A stretch of 64,000 nt of DNA, taken from Streptomyces sp. NBC_01717. Its GTDB lineage: Bacteria; Actinomycetota; Actinomycetes; Streptomycetales; Streptomycetaceae. The notes below the pieces were generated by a model. The model was not told the origin of the DNA and ran no database searches. It worked only from the letters and a program-made list of their open reading frames with translations. Below, piece by piece: positions 36,646 through 45,569 of the stretch. The position numbers and the translations under genes were made by a program. How positions within the stretch are numbered: position 1 is the first letter of the stretch; each line of letters begins with the position of its first letter. The stretch covers positions 8,499,001 to 8,563,000 of the forward strand of contig NZ_CP109178.1 in NCBI RefSeq assembly GCF_036248255.1. The letters run 5' to 3'.

Positions 36646-37621
36646 TTCGCCCGGATCACCGGTCTCCATGTGGCGCGCGGGCGTGGTCGACTTCGAGTAC
36701 GGCGTACGGAGAGAGATGGTGGGTCGGGGCACCAGCCTCCAGCAGCAGAGCGGCGCTGACCTCCACTGTCATGCAACACCGCCGTAACTGATTCGGGGGC
36801 CCGTCGTAGTAGTCACGGCTGGAGCGGGGGCGCGACCTTTCACCGCCCGCTCGCGCGGTGGGGGCGGGCGAGCCACGGAGGTGGCAGAGTACGTCGCCCC
36901 TCGCAGAACACACATAGGCCGTCTCTGCGCGCGGTGTTGTTCGACGGCATATCCCAGTTGGGCAAAGGCCGCATCGGTTGACGGCCGCGGAGAAGCTCCC
37001 GGCGCCTTCGCCTTCGCGGTGCCCCGCCAACAGGCTTGGGTTCGGTGGGCGGGTGTGGCGGCAGGGGAACAGGTTCCGGTGGAGAGGGCATTGGTCCTGG
37101 AAGGGTACGGCCGCACGCTCTGACCCATGTACGAGATTCTTCTTGGTCAGAAGGCTGCCTCGGCCCCCGTACTACGTCGGTCCCTCTTCGGAAACGGGGA
37201 GCTTCACGTACGTCACCAAGCGTGTTGTCCTGGTCGTGGGCACGATGCTGTTGTCCGACCACAGTGTCGGATCGGTCAGGTCAGTAGCCCGGGTCAGCAG
37301 GCTGGCGTCCAGGAGGCGACGACCGGCTCGAGGGTGACCCCGGCCGTCGTGCCCAAGCGCCGCGACGGCCATTCCCTGCCGCCGATGTGACCTGGTCACC
37401 GCCACCATGGGGAAGATCAGCGACAGCAAGCCGGCGGCCTCCTGCTCAGGCTGGTTCGCCTGGGGGCAGCTGACCGGTCGGTTCTGCCGCGGCGCTGTGT
37501 CCGCGCCGGGTCGTTGACTGATGGTGTGTCACGGGCCGGTACCGGTCCGATGAGACCCTGGATCACCGCTCCGGCCTTGGGCGCATGATGTGGTTCCTGA
37601 GCTGGGGAAGGGGACATTGGG
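36646..37621. other. Gene-poor stretch between subtilase and STAND gene
   Basis: Nearly 1 kb with only short overlapping frames. The best coding bias is a minus-strand frame at 37172-37429. No RNA gene, repeat or known remnant was recognised. Confidence 0.4.
37172..37429 (-). CDS. Possible small hypothetical protein or C-terminal remnant
   Basis: An 85-codon minus-strand frame with high third-position GC, ending DLTDPTLWSDNSIVPTTRTT then LVTYVKLPVSEEGPT. The second half looks like the end of a real protein; the first half does not resemble a start. No ribosome site. Included with low confidence. Confidence 0.25.
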   Translation of the reverse strand: MLSLIFPMVAVTRSHRRQGMAVAALGHDGRGHPRAGRRLLDASLLTRATDLTDPTLWSDNSIVPTTRTTRLVTYVKLPVSEEGPT

Positions 37622-40231
37622 GTGGCGGGCAGGCGTGCGGTAAGGGTCGGATCCGCAGTATCGGGCGGATCAGCGGTGGTCGCCATCTTGGTGGCGATAG
37701 TGACCAACTACGTCACCGCGAACCCACCACAGTGGGCCGAGAACACGCCGGTTGCCTGGTCGGTGTTCGGGATCCTGGCCGTCGGATCGCTAGGGCTGCT
37801 GCTGTGGGAACGACGTCTGGCCGGTGCGGAGGAGAGTGAGCAGCCCGTCGCAGAGCTGCGCAGTATCGCCGCAGCGGGCGGCCACTCCTTGAATCCGCCG
37901 GGAGCTCTTGCGCCGGTCCGGGGTCGGGAGGGTGAGCTGGACCAGATCGAGCGCCTGGCGCGGGGGATGGTGGTGGTGTGCGGGGCAGGTGGTCTAGGGA
38001 AGACCACGGTCGCTGCCGAGGCAGCCGCCCGAGCGCGGGCGGCGGGGAAGGTGGTGGTGTGGATCCGGTGGCGTGAGGACCCCATTCAGCTCGCCCAGGA
38101 TCTTGCTTACGCCGCACACCTACTGGGCATGCCGGAAGCCCGGCTGGAGGAGGCCCGTACCGGCCGGGCGTCTTTGGTCGACGCCGTGTGGGAGCAGCTT
38201 TCGGCGGTGCCGGGTTGGTTGATCGTGGTGGACAACGTCGATAGTCCGTCGCGGATCGGGCCGGGCTCGGAGCAGGTTGCGGCGTATCGGGGGTGGTTGC
38301 GTGCGGAGGGGGCGGGGGTGCTGTTGGTCACCAGCCGGGACACCGCGCCGGGGACGTGGGGGCCTGGGGTGGTGCTGCTGCAGCTGGAGCCGCTGGCCGA
38401 CGAAGCGGGCGGGGTGGTGTTGCGGGATGCCGCACCGCACGCCGGCACGCCGTCGGAGGCCGAGGCGCTGGCCGTGCGGCTGGGCGGGTTGCCTCTCGCG
38501 CTGAACGCGGCGGGCAGCTACCTGTCCGTGCCGACCAGTCGGCACCGCACTTTCACCGCCTATCAACGTGCTTTGGACGTGGAGTTCGGCGACCTTATCG
38601 GCGCCGTGCACCCCGGGGCCGCGGGTGATCCAGAGATCGCACGGCAGGTGGTCCGCCATACCTGGGACCTTTCGCTGGACCAGCTGCACCGGGACGGCTA
38701 CACCCTCGCGCGCCCGGTCCTCCAGCTCCTCGCCCTCCTGGAACCCGCGCCGATCCCCCGCACTTTGATCACCCCCGCCCTGGTCACCGAAGCCACGGGC
38801 TTGGAAGCGACTGCCGCCACGGTCGACGGGGCTCTCGCCGGGCTGCACCAGTACGGGCTCCTCAGCGCTCCACGGACCGGCGGTGAGCCCGCCGAACTGC
38901 CCGTGGGACACGTTGCGCTGCATCCACTCGTCCGAGAAGTCACCGCCCACACCCTCAGCACCACCCAGCCCAACCCGACAGGCACGTGGCTGACCGTCCT
39001 CAACCAGCACCTCACCCAAGCCGTCACCGACACAGTCAGCATCCCCGGACGAGCTGGATGGCCCACCGCCCGTCTCCTCGCCCGCCACCTCCCCGAACTT
39101 CTCAGCCGCGCCTCCCCGCAGGACTTCATCACCGCCCGCAACACACTTGACACCCTCGCCAGCACCCTGTCCGACGCCGGAGCAGCCGCCGAGGAACTGC
39201 TTCTGCGGCGGCACGTCCTCGACGCCGAAACCCGCCACCTCGGCATCGACCACCCTGACACCCTGACCAGCCGCAACAGCCTCGCCAATGTGCTTGGCGA
39301 CCTGGGGGAGTACCAGCAAGCCGTCGGTATGCACCGCCAAAACCTCACCGACCGCGAGCGCATCCTCGGCACCGACCACCCCGACACCCTGACCAGCCGC
39401 AGCAACCTCGCCACCGCGCTCGGCGACCTGGGGGAGTACCAGCAAGCCGTCGGCATCCACCGCCAAAACCTGACCGACCGCGAGCGCATCCTCGGCACCG
39501 ACCACCCCGACACCCTCCTTGTCCGCAACAACCTCGCCACCGCGCTTGGCGACCTGGGGGAGTACCAGCAAGCAGCCGACCTCTACCGCCAAAACCTCAC
39601 CGACCGCGAACGCATCCTCGGCACCGATCACCCCGACACCCTCGCCAGCCGCAACAACCTCGCCACAGCGCTGGGCAACCTGGGGGAGTACCAGCAAGCA
39701 GCCGACCTCCACCGCCAAAACCTCACCGACACGGAACGCATCCTCGGCACCGACCACCCCGACACCCTCCTTAGTCGCAACAACCTCGCCACAGCGCTCA
39801 GCAGTCTGGGGGAATACCAGCAAGCAGCCGACCTCCACCGCCAAAACCTCGCCGACCGCGAACACACCCTCGGCACCAACCACCCCGACACCCTCACCAG
39901 CCGCAACAACCTCGCCACAGCGCTCAGCAGTCTGGGGGAGTACCAGCAAGCAGCCGACCTTTACCGCCAAAACCTCACCGCCCGCGAGCGCATCCTCGGC
40001 ACCGACCACCCCCGCACCCTCGCCAGCCGCAGCAACCTTGCCAACGTGCTTGGCGACCTGGGGGAGTACCAGCAAGCAGCTGACCTCCACCGCCAAAACC
40101 TCGCCGACACGGAACGCATCCTCGGCACCGACCACCCCGACACCCTCCTTAGCCGCAACAACCTCGCGGAGGCGGAAGCCGGGCTCGCTCACGCGTCCAC
40201 GCGGCGCCGTCGAATGCCATGGCGACGCTGA
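37622..40231 (+). CDS. Membrane-anchored NB-ARC (STAND) NTPase with TPR repeats
   Basis: 869 residues from GTG 37622 (AAGGGGA upstream). Two hydrophobic segments sit at about 17-33 and 44-61, placing the rest in the cytoplasm. The NB-ARC part has P-loop VCGAGGLGKTTV (119-130), Walker B WLIVVDNVD (199-207), sensor LLVTSRD and GLPLALNAAG. A winged-helix-like part follows to about 450. From residue 540, seven full and one partial 42-residue kinesin-light-chain-type TPRs follow (LGTDHPDTL, SRNNLATAL, GEYQQAADLH). STAND proteins sense a ligand through repeats and oligomerise on ATP; several are antiphage or signalling sensors. No effector domain is visible, and the partner is unknown. Confidence 0.88.
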   Translation: MAGRRAVRVGSAVSGGSAVVAILVAIVTNYVTANPPQWAENTPVAWSVFGILAVGSLGLLLWERRLAGAEESEQPVAELRSIAAAGGHSLNPPGALAPVRGREGELDQIERLARGMVVVCGAGGLGKTTVAAEAAARARAAGKVVVWIRWREDPIQLAQDLAYAAHLLGMPEARLEEARTGRASLVDAVWEQLSAVPGWLIVVDNVDSPSRIGPGSEQVAAYRGWLRAEGAGVLLVTSRDTAPGTWGPGVVLLQLEPLADEAGGVVLRDAAPHAGTPSEAEALAVRLGGLPLALNAAGSYLSVPTSRHRTFTAYQRALDVEFGDLIGAVHPGAAGDPEIARQVVRHTWDLSLDQLHRDGYTLARPVLQLLALLEPAPIPRTLITPALVTEATGLEATAATVDGALAGLHQYGLLSAPRTGGEPAELPVGHVALHPLVREVTAHTLSTTQPNPTGTWLTVLNQHLTQAVTDTVSIPGRAGWPTARLLARHLPELLSRASPQDFITARNTLDTLASTLSDAGAAAEELLLRRHVLDAETRHLGIDHPDTLTSRNSLANVLGDLGEYQQAVGMHRQNLTDRERILGTDHPDTLTSRSNLATALGDLGEYQQAVGIHRQNLTDRERILGTDHPDTLLVRNNLATALGDLGEYQQAADLYRQNLTDRERILGTDHPDTLASRNNLATALGNLGEYQQAADLHRQNLTDTERILGTDHPDTLLSRNNLATALSSLGEYQQAADLHRQNLADREHTLGTNHPDTLTSRNNLATALSSLGEYQQAADLYRQNLTARERILGTDHPRTLASRSNLANVLGDLGEYQQAADLHRQNLADTERILGTDHPDTLLSRNNLAEAEAGLAHASTRRRRMPWRR
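39239..40187 (+). repeat. Tandem 126-bp repeats encoding the TPR array
   Basis: Seven full units plus one partial, each 126 bp (42 codons). Runs such as CTGGGGGAGTACCAGCAAGC recur almost unchanged from unit to unit. This argues for recent expansion or gene conversion. Unit number should vary among strains and is prone to assembly error. Confidence 0.9.
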
Positions 40232-40883
40232 CATCGACCAAGCAGGGTGAGATCGCCGCGGTCAGTGTCCCGTCATGCACCCCGGCAGGTAGTTCACCCG
40301 GTCGGCAGCCACAGGCCAGCTCGCGACGTTCGCTCGGCCGGACTGCATAGCGCTGCGATCAGTGGTGACAGACCAGGTGGACACGGTCTGCCTTCGCTGT
40401 CGGAGAAGATGAAGACGGACTACCGCCCTGCCCAGGTACGTACGAACAGCAGCGCCTGCTCTACTCCTTGGGGATGGGCCGTGCATTCTGAACTCGGGGA
40501 GAGGCGTCAGCAGCCCGTGTCCCGGACCGCTGAGATACGCAGGGTGTTGCGGCGGTTCGGCTCGGCCAGGCAAGGCCGAAGGGGTTTTGTTTCCCGCGGA
40601 CAACAGCCTCCTCGCTAGAAGAGGGCGGGTCCGGTGCCCAGCTGTCGGCGGCCCTGCGATCGCGCCTCCTCATGGTCTTCGGCAGCACGGGCGGAGGGCT
40701 TGGAGGCGGCCCGTGCCGCGGCTGTACCGCCATGCTCGTGGCTGTCGCCAATTGGCGACAGCTCCGGCTCGACGTCGGGACGGGGACCGGTGCCAAGAGG
40801 GCGGCGGGTGGTGCTCATCGCCCAAGTCTCCCAGTTCGCCGGCCGGGTCAGGCGACGACGGCGCGCAGAGCCACCGCAGGGCA
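40232..40883. other. Gene-poor stretch after the STAND gene
   Basis: About 650 bases with only short overlapping frames. Nothing recognisable on either strand. Confidence 0.4.
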
Positions 40884-41308
40884 GTGGCCTCGGACGCCCA
40901 TTCCCCGGTGACCCGACCTGACCTGACCGACCAGCCCGCCGAAAAGGCGTCAGCGCGCCAGGATGTGGCCGTGGAAGCGTTGTGGAAGTACTTCGAGGAC
41001 AACAACGAGATCTTTGCCGCGCTGGTGGCCGCCCTATGGGCTGTCCCGTAATCCCTGGTGGATCAGCGCGCGGCGTCAGATGCGGTGCATCGCAAGGCGG
41101 AGGAGCGTCCTCATACTGGGCGTATTCGGGCGTTCCGACAACGCAGCGAGGTGCCGTAGCTGTCGTCGCGCGCCCGCCAGGGATTACGGGACAGCCCTTA
41201 GCCATCCTCGGCGGCCTCATCGGAAGGGTGCTCGGCACCAAGATCCAGGCGAACGGGGGGGCGGGATCAGGCCAGCGCCGCACGAGAGGCAGCGCGGATT
41301 GCCAGTGA
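40884..41308 (+). pseudogene. Small membrane protein gene interrupted by MITE copy 2
   Basis: GTG 40884 or 40908 opens a frame reading AVEALWKYFEDNNEIFAALV and AAL up to the MITE. Directly after the MITE the frame resumes AILGGLIGRVLGTKIQANGG to a stop at 41306-41308. Removing the element and one TA restores GCCGCCCTAGCCATC, a continuous frame (AALAILGG) through a single membrane helix. This proves the ancestral gene and the insertion. Function unknown. Confidence 0.75.
41038..41197. mobile_element. MITE copy 2 (160 bp)
   Basis: Same 21-bp terminal inverted repeats as copy 1, same length, about three differences. The flanks read C-TA-T[element]T-TA-G, again a CTAG target with TA duplicated. 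It interrupts a small membrane-protein gene, whose reconstruction confirms the boundaries. Confidence 0.88.
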
Positions 41309-41805
41309 GGCTCAGGAAATGGCTGCACACCCACCTCGGCTTTGACGAGCACGTGCGGGGTGGGGGATCGCGGTCCATGCGGCGCGTGCCCGTGGCTGGG
41401 GGTATGGAGTGCGGGAGAACACGCAGGGGAGCGCGAGCCGAACCACTGGTACCGCTCGCTTGCTTGGGCGTCCGAGTAACACAGGGAGTGGCTGTGGCCC
41501 CCGTAGCCGATCCGGTTCTGGGGGACCTTGAGTTGGATGACTGCGGAGGCGATCACGTCGAACGGCGCCATCGTCCCTGTGTGCCAGGCGCTGGGGTCGG
41601 CCTCTTTGGCGCCGGTGAAGGCCAGCTGGGCGTCGCCGAACCGGACGGTCCAGCCTCCCTGATCGCCCGTGCGTGCCTCAGCCGTGGAGACGATGTTCGT
41701 GATCGTCGTCAGGAGGTGGTCGTAGATGAGGTTGAGTGACGTGCCGGCGACTTCCAGAAGGTCTTGACGCCGTTCGGCTTCGGTGGCTTCCGACCTGAGG
41801 GCCAT
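41199..41805 (-). pseudogene. Hypothetical protein, probably truncated at its 3' end
   Basis: ATG 41805 opens MALRSEATEAERRQDLLEVA, then IYDHLLTTITNIVSTAEART, FGDAQLAFTGAKEADPSAW, and IGYGGHSHSLCYSDAQASER then YQWFG. The first 135 residues look like a conserved actinobacterial protein of unknown function. After YQWFG the sequence becomes low-complexity Pro/His-rich and runs into the MITE without a credible end. It overlaps the small membrane gene on the other strand. Probably frameshifted near 41440. Confidence 0.45.
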
Positions 41806-42141
41806 GCGGCTGAGTGAGGGGACTTGTAGCGGGCACACGAGGCAAATGCCCGATGTTCCGCAGCTATTGGTTGTGACGATGCGCCGCCTCTGTCCGAGGG
41901 CGCGGACGCTCACCGGTCGAAGGGACCCCGGCGTCTCCCGCACCACGGTTTCCCTTTCCCTGGGGATCCCGGCCGCCGGGCCGCACTCTCCTGCTGGTCG
42001 GCGGCCGGGCGGACTCGCCGGTGTCCTGGCTCCGCCACCGCCCTACGCGCCGGGCGGAGCAGTGGACTCCTCCGTCGGCCCGCCAGCTCTGTGACCGGCG
42101 CCGGATACGGATCGCAAGAAGATCAGAAGGGAGTGTGCTCC
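41806..42141. other. Upstream region of the Ser/Thr kinase gene
   Basis: 336 bases between the divergent hypothetical gene and the kinase start. It should hold both promoters. No palindrome or RNA element stood out. Confidence 0.4.
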
Positions 42142-43497
42142 GTGTTGGTCGCTGGTCGGTACCGGATCGTCGCCAGGCTCGGCCGTGGGGGAATGGGCGA
42201 GGTGTGGCGGGGGGTGGACGAAGTACTGGATCGCCCGGTGGCGGTCAAGCTTCTCCTGAACCAGAGAGCCGACGAGGCGGCGATCGCCCGGTTCCATCTT
42301 GAGGCCCGGACCGCGGCGCAGCTGAGCCACCCACACGTGGTCGCTGTGTATGACACCGGCACCGACCTGGAACGCCACTACCTGGTGACGGAGTTTCTGG
42401 ACGGTCGCAGCCTCGCCGAAGAGCTGGCCGCGCGCGGGCCGTTGTTGCCCGCGCGCGTCGCCGGGATTGGTGGGCAGGTTGCTGACGCCTTGGCCGCGGC
42501 ACACGGACAAGGGGTGGTGCACCGGGACGTGAAGCCGGGAAATCTCCTGCTGGCTTACGACGGCACGGTGAAAGTCGGCGACTTCGGGATCGCCCACTTC
42601 ACAGACGAGTCCACGGCCGGGCTGACGCTGAAGGGCCAGATCATCGGCACCAGCGCCTATCTGGCGCCCGAACGAGCCGTGGGCCAACCGGCCGGCCCTC
42701 CGGCGGACATGTACGCACTGGGCTGTGTACTTTACGAACTGCTGCTGGGTCACCCTCCTTTCCGAGCGGAAACCCCCGCGGCGATGCTGTACCAGCACGT
42801 CGATGCGGTGCCCGACTCCCCGAACCGGCACCGTTCAGATCTGCCCAAGGCGTTCGCGGCCTTTGTCATGCAGTTGCTCGCGAAGTACCCCGAGGCGCGG
42901 CCGACCGCTGCCGAAGCCGTCGAGTTCCTGGCCTCCGCGGAACAGTGGAGCGCCGGGCAGCCGTCATCGGGCGAATTCACCCCTTCTGCCGCGGGTGTCC
43001 CCGGTCGTTCCGCGAAGGCCGTCAGCCAAGGTGCCGTGCGGCAGAAGGAGCCCGGCAGCCTGCGTTCACTCCGGTCGCGGGTCGCCACCGGCTCGCTCGT
43101 GGCGGCGGTCGCGGCCGCTGCGGTCGTGAGCCTCTCCGCGGCGCCCCCGATCGCGGAGGACGGGAGGGGAAAGCCGCACACCTCGACCACAGGCCGGCCC
43201 TCACCGACACACGGCACAGTGAGCGCGACACAGCCTCCCCTGTCCGACCCGGCCGCCGCCACCACAACGTCGTCGGCAGAGAAGGTGTCCGCCCACGACA
43301 AGAAGGAGTCGACGGACAAGTCGTCCTCACCGTCGGAGAAGCCGACGCCCACGAAGAAGCCCAAGCCTTCCGAGAAGCCCACGGCCACCGGGACGCCCTC
43401 GCCCACGAGCACTCCGACCCCGACGGTGAGCAGCCCGCTGACGCCGAGCCCCACTCAGCCGGAGGAACCGACTGGAACGTCTCCGTCGGCTCAGTGA
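42142..43497 (+). CDS. Transmembrane Ser/Thr protein kinase (PASTA-less)
   Basis: GTG 42142 is chosen because AAGGGAG lies eight bases upstream; an open frame from 42091 and GTG 42133 are alternatives. 451 residues. The Hanks-type kinase domain has GRGGMG (14-19), catalytic Lys36 in PVAVKLL, HRDVKPGN (128-135), DFG (147-149) and GTSAYLAPE. After about residue 260 come a linker, one membrane helix (SLVAAVAAAAVVSLSAA) and an extracellular Ser/Thr/Pro/Lys-rich tail of about 110 residues without PASTA repeats. The tail may span the cell wall. Partner and targets are unknown. Confidence 0.92.
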   Translation: MLVAGRYRIVARLGRGGMGEVWRGVDEVLDRPVAVKLLLNQRADEAAIARFHLEARTAAQLSHPHVVAVYDTGTDLERHYLVTEFLDGRSLAEELAARGPLLPARVAGIGGQVADALAAAHGQGVVHRDVKPGNLLLAYDGTVKVGDFGIAHFTDESTAGLTLKGQIIGTSAYLAPERAVGQPAGPPADMYALGCVLYELLLGHPPFRAETPAAMLYQHVDAVPDSPNRHRSDLPKAFAAFVMQLLAKYPEARPTAAEAVEFLASAEQWSAGQPSSGEFTPSAAGVPGRSAKAVSQGAVRQKEPGSLRSLRSRVATGSLVAAVAAAAVVSLSAAPPIAEDGRGKPHTSTTGRPSPTHGTVSATQPPLSDPAAATTTSSAEKVSAHDKKESTDKSSSPSEKPTPTKKPKPSEKPTATGTPSPTSTPTPTVSSPLTPSPTQPEEPTGTSPSAQ

Positions 43498-43623
43498 GTG
43501 TGCGCTCGCTCTCCTGCGGCATGTCGGCGAGGGGCGCGGGCGCCGGTCGATTTCGAAGGGTGTTCCTCCGCTGGGGGCTGCACCGTCGGCCTTCTCGGGT
43601 TGGTCCGTTCGACCGCGCACCGT

Positions 43624-43657
43624 CTGGGCAAGCCGCCGTCCGGGGCGGCTTGCCCAG
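43624..43657 (+). terminator. Hairpin terminator after the Ser/Thr kinase gene
   Basis: Perfect 14-bp stem CTGGGCAAGCCGCC / GGCGGCTTGCCCAG with a 6-base loop, 127 bases after the kinase stop. No U-tract. Confidence 0.75.
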
Positions 43658-43906
43658 GCTCCCGTAGGACTTGCCCGGGTCAGGCCCCGCGGCGGAACAG
43701 GCCGCGGCGGCGCTTGCCCGGCTCCTGGTCTCGGTCCTCCACCGGCTCCGGCTCGGTGCACTGCATCGTCACCACGGCCACGCATTGGAGTTCCGTACCC
43801 GGGACAGGGCGCGTGCATCGCGGCGTGCGACCGCGTTGCCGATGCGGTTCTGCCGGGACCGCGGCCTGCGCGACTGTCCGGCGAAGAAGCGGCGGCGTCC
43901 GGAGTC
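43658..43906. other. Stretch with a possible minus-strand C-terminal fragment
   Basis: A minus-strand frame ending at 43680 reads MQCTEPEPVEDRDQEPGKRR and then RGLFRRGA before its stop, with high third-position GC. It could be the end of a lost protein. No start, ribosome site or known family. Confidence 0.3.
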
Positions 43907-44632
43907 GTGGAGCCCGCTTCCAGGAGCGTGCAGATCGGCTCCGCTCTCGCCTCACGCTCCGTACCGCTGCAGTCCGTCTGCTGCGGCGCGAAGCACGGCA
44001 TCAACGGCTTCACCTCCTCGGTGCGCGCCGAACTCATGCACAGCGGCAGCAACCTGCGCATCACCATCGCTCAGATGCCGGCCGTCAACACTCCGCAGTT
44101 CTCCTGGGTCCTCTCCCGACTGTCCGGAAGCCCCCGCCCAGTGGCACCGATCTACCAGCTTGAAGTAGCGGCGCAGGTCGTCCTGTACGCAGCCGACCAC
44201 CCCGGACGCAAACAGTTCTACGTCGGCGCCGGCGCCGCCGCCACCATCCTGGCCAACAAGATCGCCCCGGTCCTTCTCGATCGCTATCTCGCACGCACCG
44301 GCTACGACTCCCAGCAGACCGACCAGCCCGACAACCCGCAACGCCGCCACAACCTCTGGGCGCCAGCAGACGACGAAAAAGACCACGGTGCCCACGGAGA
44401 CTTCGACGACCAGTCCAGCGCCCGCGCCCCCAACTGTGGTTGTCCCACCAACCGGCCGGGCCTCGCAGCGGCTCTCCTCGCAAGTGCCGCTATGGGCAGA
44501 TTGCCTCTCGGAAGTGCCTTGTCGATCGTGTGTGCTGGAAGCGTGAAGAACTCCCATCATCGCAGGTCACAAGGCACTTCCTCGTTTCCGGAAGAACCAT
44601 CCACAGGCATTGAGCCGGGGGACCCGGGTTGA
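43907..44632 (+). pseudogene. Short-chain dehydrogenase, 5'-truncated and mutated
   Basis: The frame reads SVCCGAKHGINGFTSSVRAE, then ITIAQMPAVNTPQFSWVLSR, VAAQVVLYAADHPGRKQFYV, and HNLWAPADDEKDHGAHGDFD. This is the C-terminal half of an SDR. The N-terminal NAD site is missing. The catalytic Tyr of the YxxxK motif is Cys (CCGAK), a one-base change. After APNCGC the tail is frameshifted. It cannot be active. Confidence 0.65.
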
Positions 44633-44919
44633 GGAATGGCGCGACGGGCAGAATGAGCGGGTCGTGCTCCGGCGCTCAACGGGTGGCTTTTCTTTGTCAT
44701 TCGGGCGCCGGGTTCCCGCCCCCACCTGGTTTAAGCATCGGGGAAACGTTAATTCTCTCCGCGGCTTTGAATACGTAGTTATTAGCACATCACCTGCGCA
44801 TTGGTCTGATCGGGTGTCAGCCAAGCGGGCGATATTCTCAACGAATGCAACCGGGTGGATAGTGAAATAACTCCACCGGGTTTCGGAGCCCTTGGTGGGA
44901 GTGGGAATGGAGGCCGCAG
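44633..44919 (+). promoter_or_regulatory. AT-rich leader with hairpin upstream of GTP cyclohydrolase gene
   Basis: 287 bases with far lower GC than the surroundings (around 44700-44870). A hairpin at 44870-44902 (ACTCC-ACC-GGG paired with CCC..GGT-G-GGAGT) ends seven bases before the GGAGG ribosome site at 44909-44913. It could tune translation of the cassette. No known riboswitch consensus was recognised. Confidence 0.45.
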
Positions 44920-45453
44920 GTGACCATTGAAGACTGGCTCAAAACCAATGTAACCACCGACACGAGGGCACTCGGTTGGTACAGCGGCCCGGAGTGCGAG
45001 GACCGCATCGTCCGGGCCTATCGCGAGCTGCTGAGCGGCTATGAGATCGACACGTCAAAGATCCTCAAGACCACCTGCCTGGTGAACGGCGAGCACACCG
45101 GCGTGGTGCGTGTCCAGGAGAACAACTTCTTCTCGATCTGCGCCCACCACTTCCTGCCGTTCTTCGGGAAGGTCAACATCTCCTACGTCCCCGGTGACCG
45201 CATTCTCGGACTCGGGAAATTCCCTCGCCTGGTCCAGGCGTTCAGCCGGCGTTTCCAGATCCAGGAGTACCTCGTCAAGGAGATCGCTGAAGAGATCATG
45301 TCCTCCGGCGGCGCAAAAGCCGTGCGAGTCACCTCCCGTAGCCGCCACCTCTGCATGTGCAGCCGCGGTCCGTCCGACCAGACCGTGATCACCGACACCT
45401 CGTATGTGGCGGGCCATCAGGAGTTGATGGCCAAGTTCGGCCTGGACGACTGA
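44920..45453 (+). CDS. GTP cyclohydrolase I-type enzyme
   Basis: 177 residues from GTG 44920 with GGAGG nine bases upstream. The zinc site is formed by Cys74 and His77 in SICAHHFLPFFGKV and Cys145 in RHLCMCSRG. The GTP-binding region has LGLGKFPRLVQAFSRRFQIQ. It should convert GTP to 7,8-dihydroneopterin triphosphate. The N-terminus is shorter than in housekeeping FolE (about 200 residues), and the sequence lacks folate-operon neighbours. Followed by an MFS transporter and a Nudix hydrolase, it looks like a dedicated pterin or deazapurine enzyme rather than folate supply (inference). Confidence 0.88.
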   Translation: MTIEDWLKTNVTTDTRALGWYSGPECEDRIVRAYRELLSGYEIDTSKILKTTCLVNGEHTGVVRVQENNFFSICAHHFLPFFGKVNISYVPGDRILGLGKFPRLVQAFSRRFQIQEYLVKEIAEEIMSSGGAKAVRVTSRSRHLCMCSRGPSDQTVITDTSYVAGHQELMAKFGLDD

Positions 45454-45569
45454 TCCGGACTCGCGTGGCGGGAGGTGCTCAAGGGATCGACCTCCCGCCA
45501 CGCGGCACCGGTCACCCGGCCCTGGACGACCGCCGTGGGGACAACACGCCAGCCACACAAGGAGAACCC

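Noticed and set aside
39239..40187. Regular repeats that could suggest a CRISPR array
   Set aside because: Units are 126 bp, in frame, and encode TPRs; there are no spacers or cas genes.
38120..40234. A 704-codon open frame on the minus strand
   Set aside because: It mirrors the STAND/TPR gene; its repetitive VLAVEVGCLLVLPQ units are just the complement of the 126-bp repeats.
40615..41946. A 443-codon minus-strand frame read as one gene
   Set aside because: It runs straight through MITE copy 2 and becomes low-complexity; only the first 135 or so residues look genuine.
44870..44902. Calling the leader hairpin a known riboswitch
   Set aside because: No known riboswitch core sequence could be matched; only a hairpin near the ribosome site is supported.
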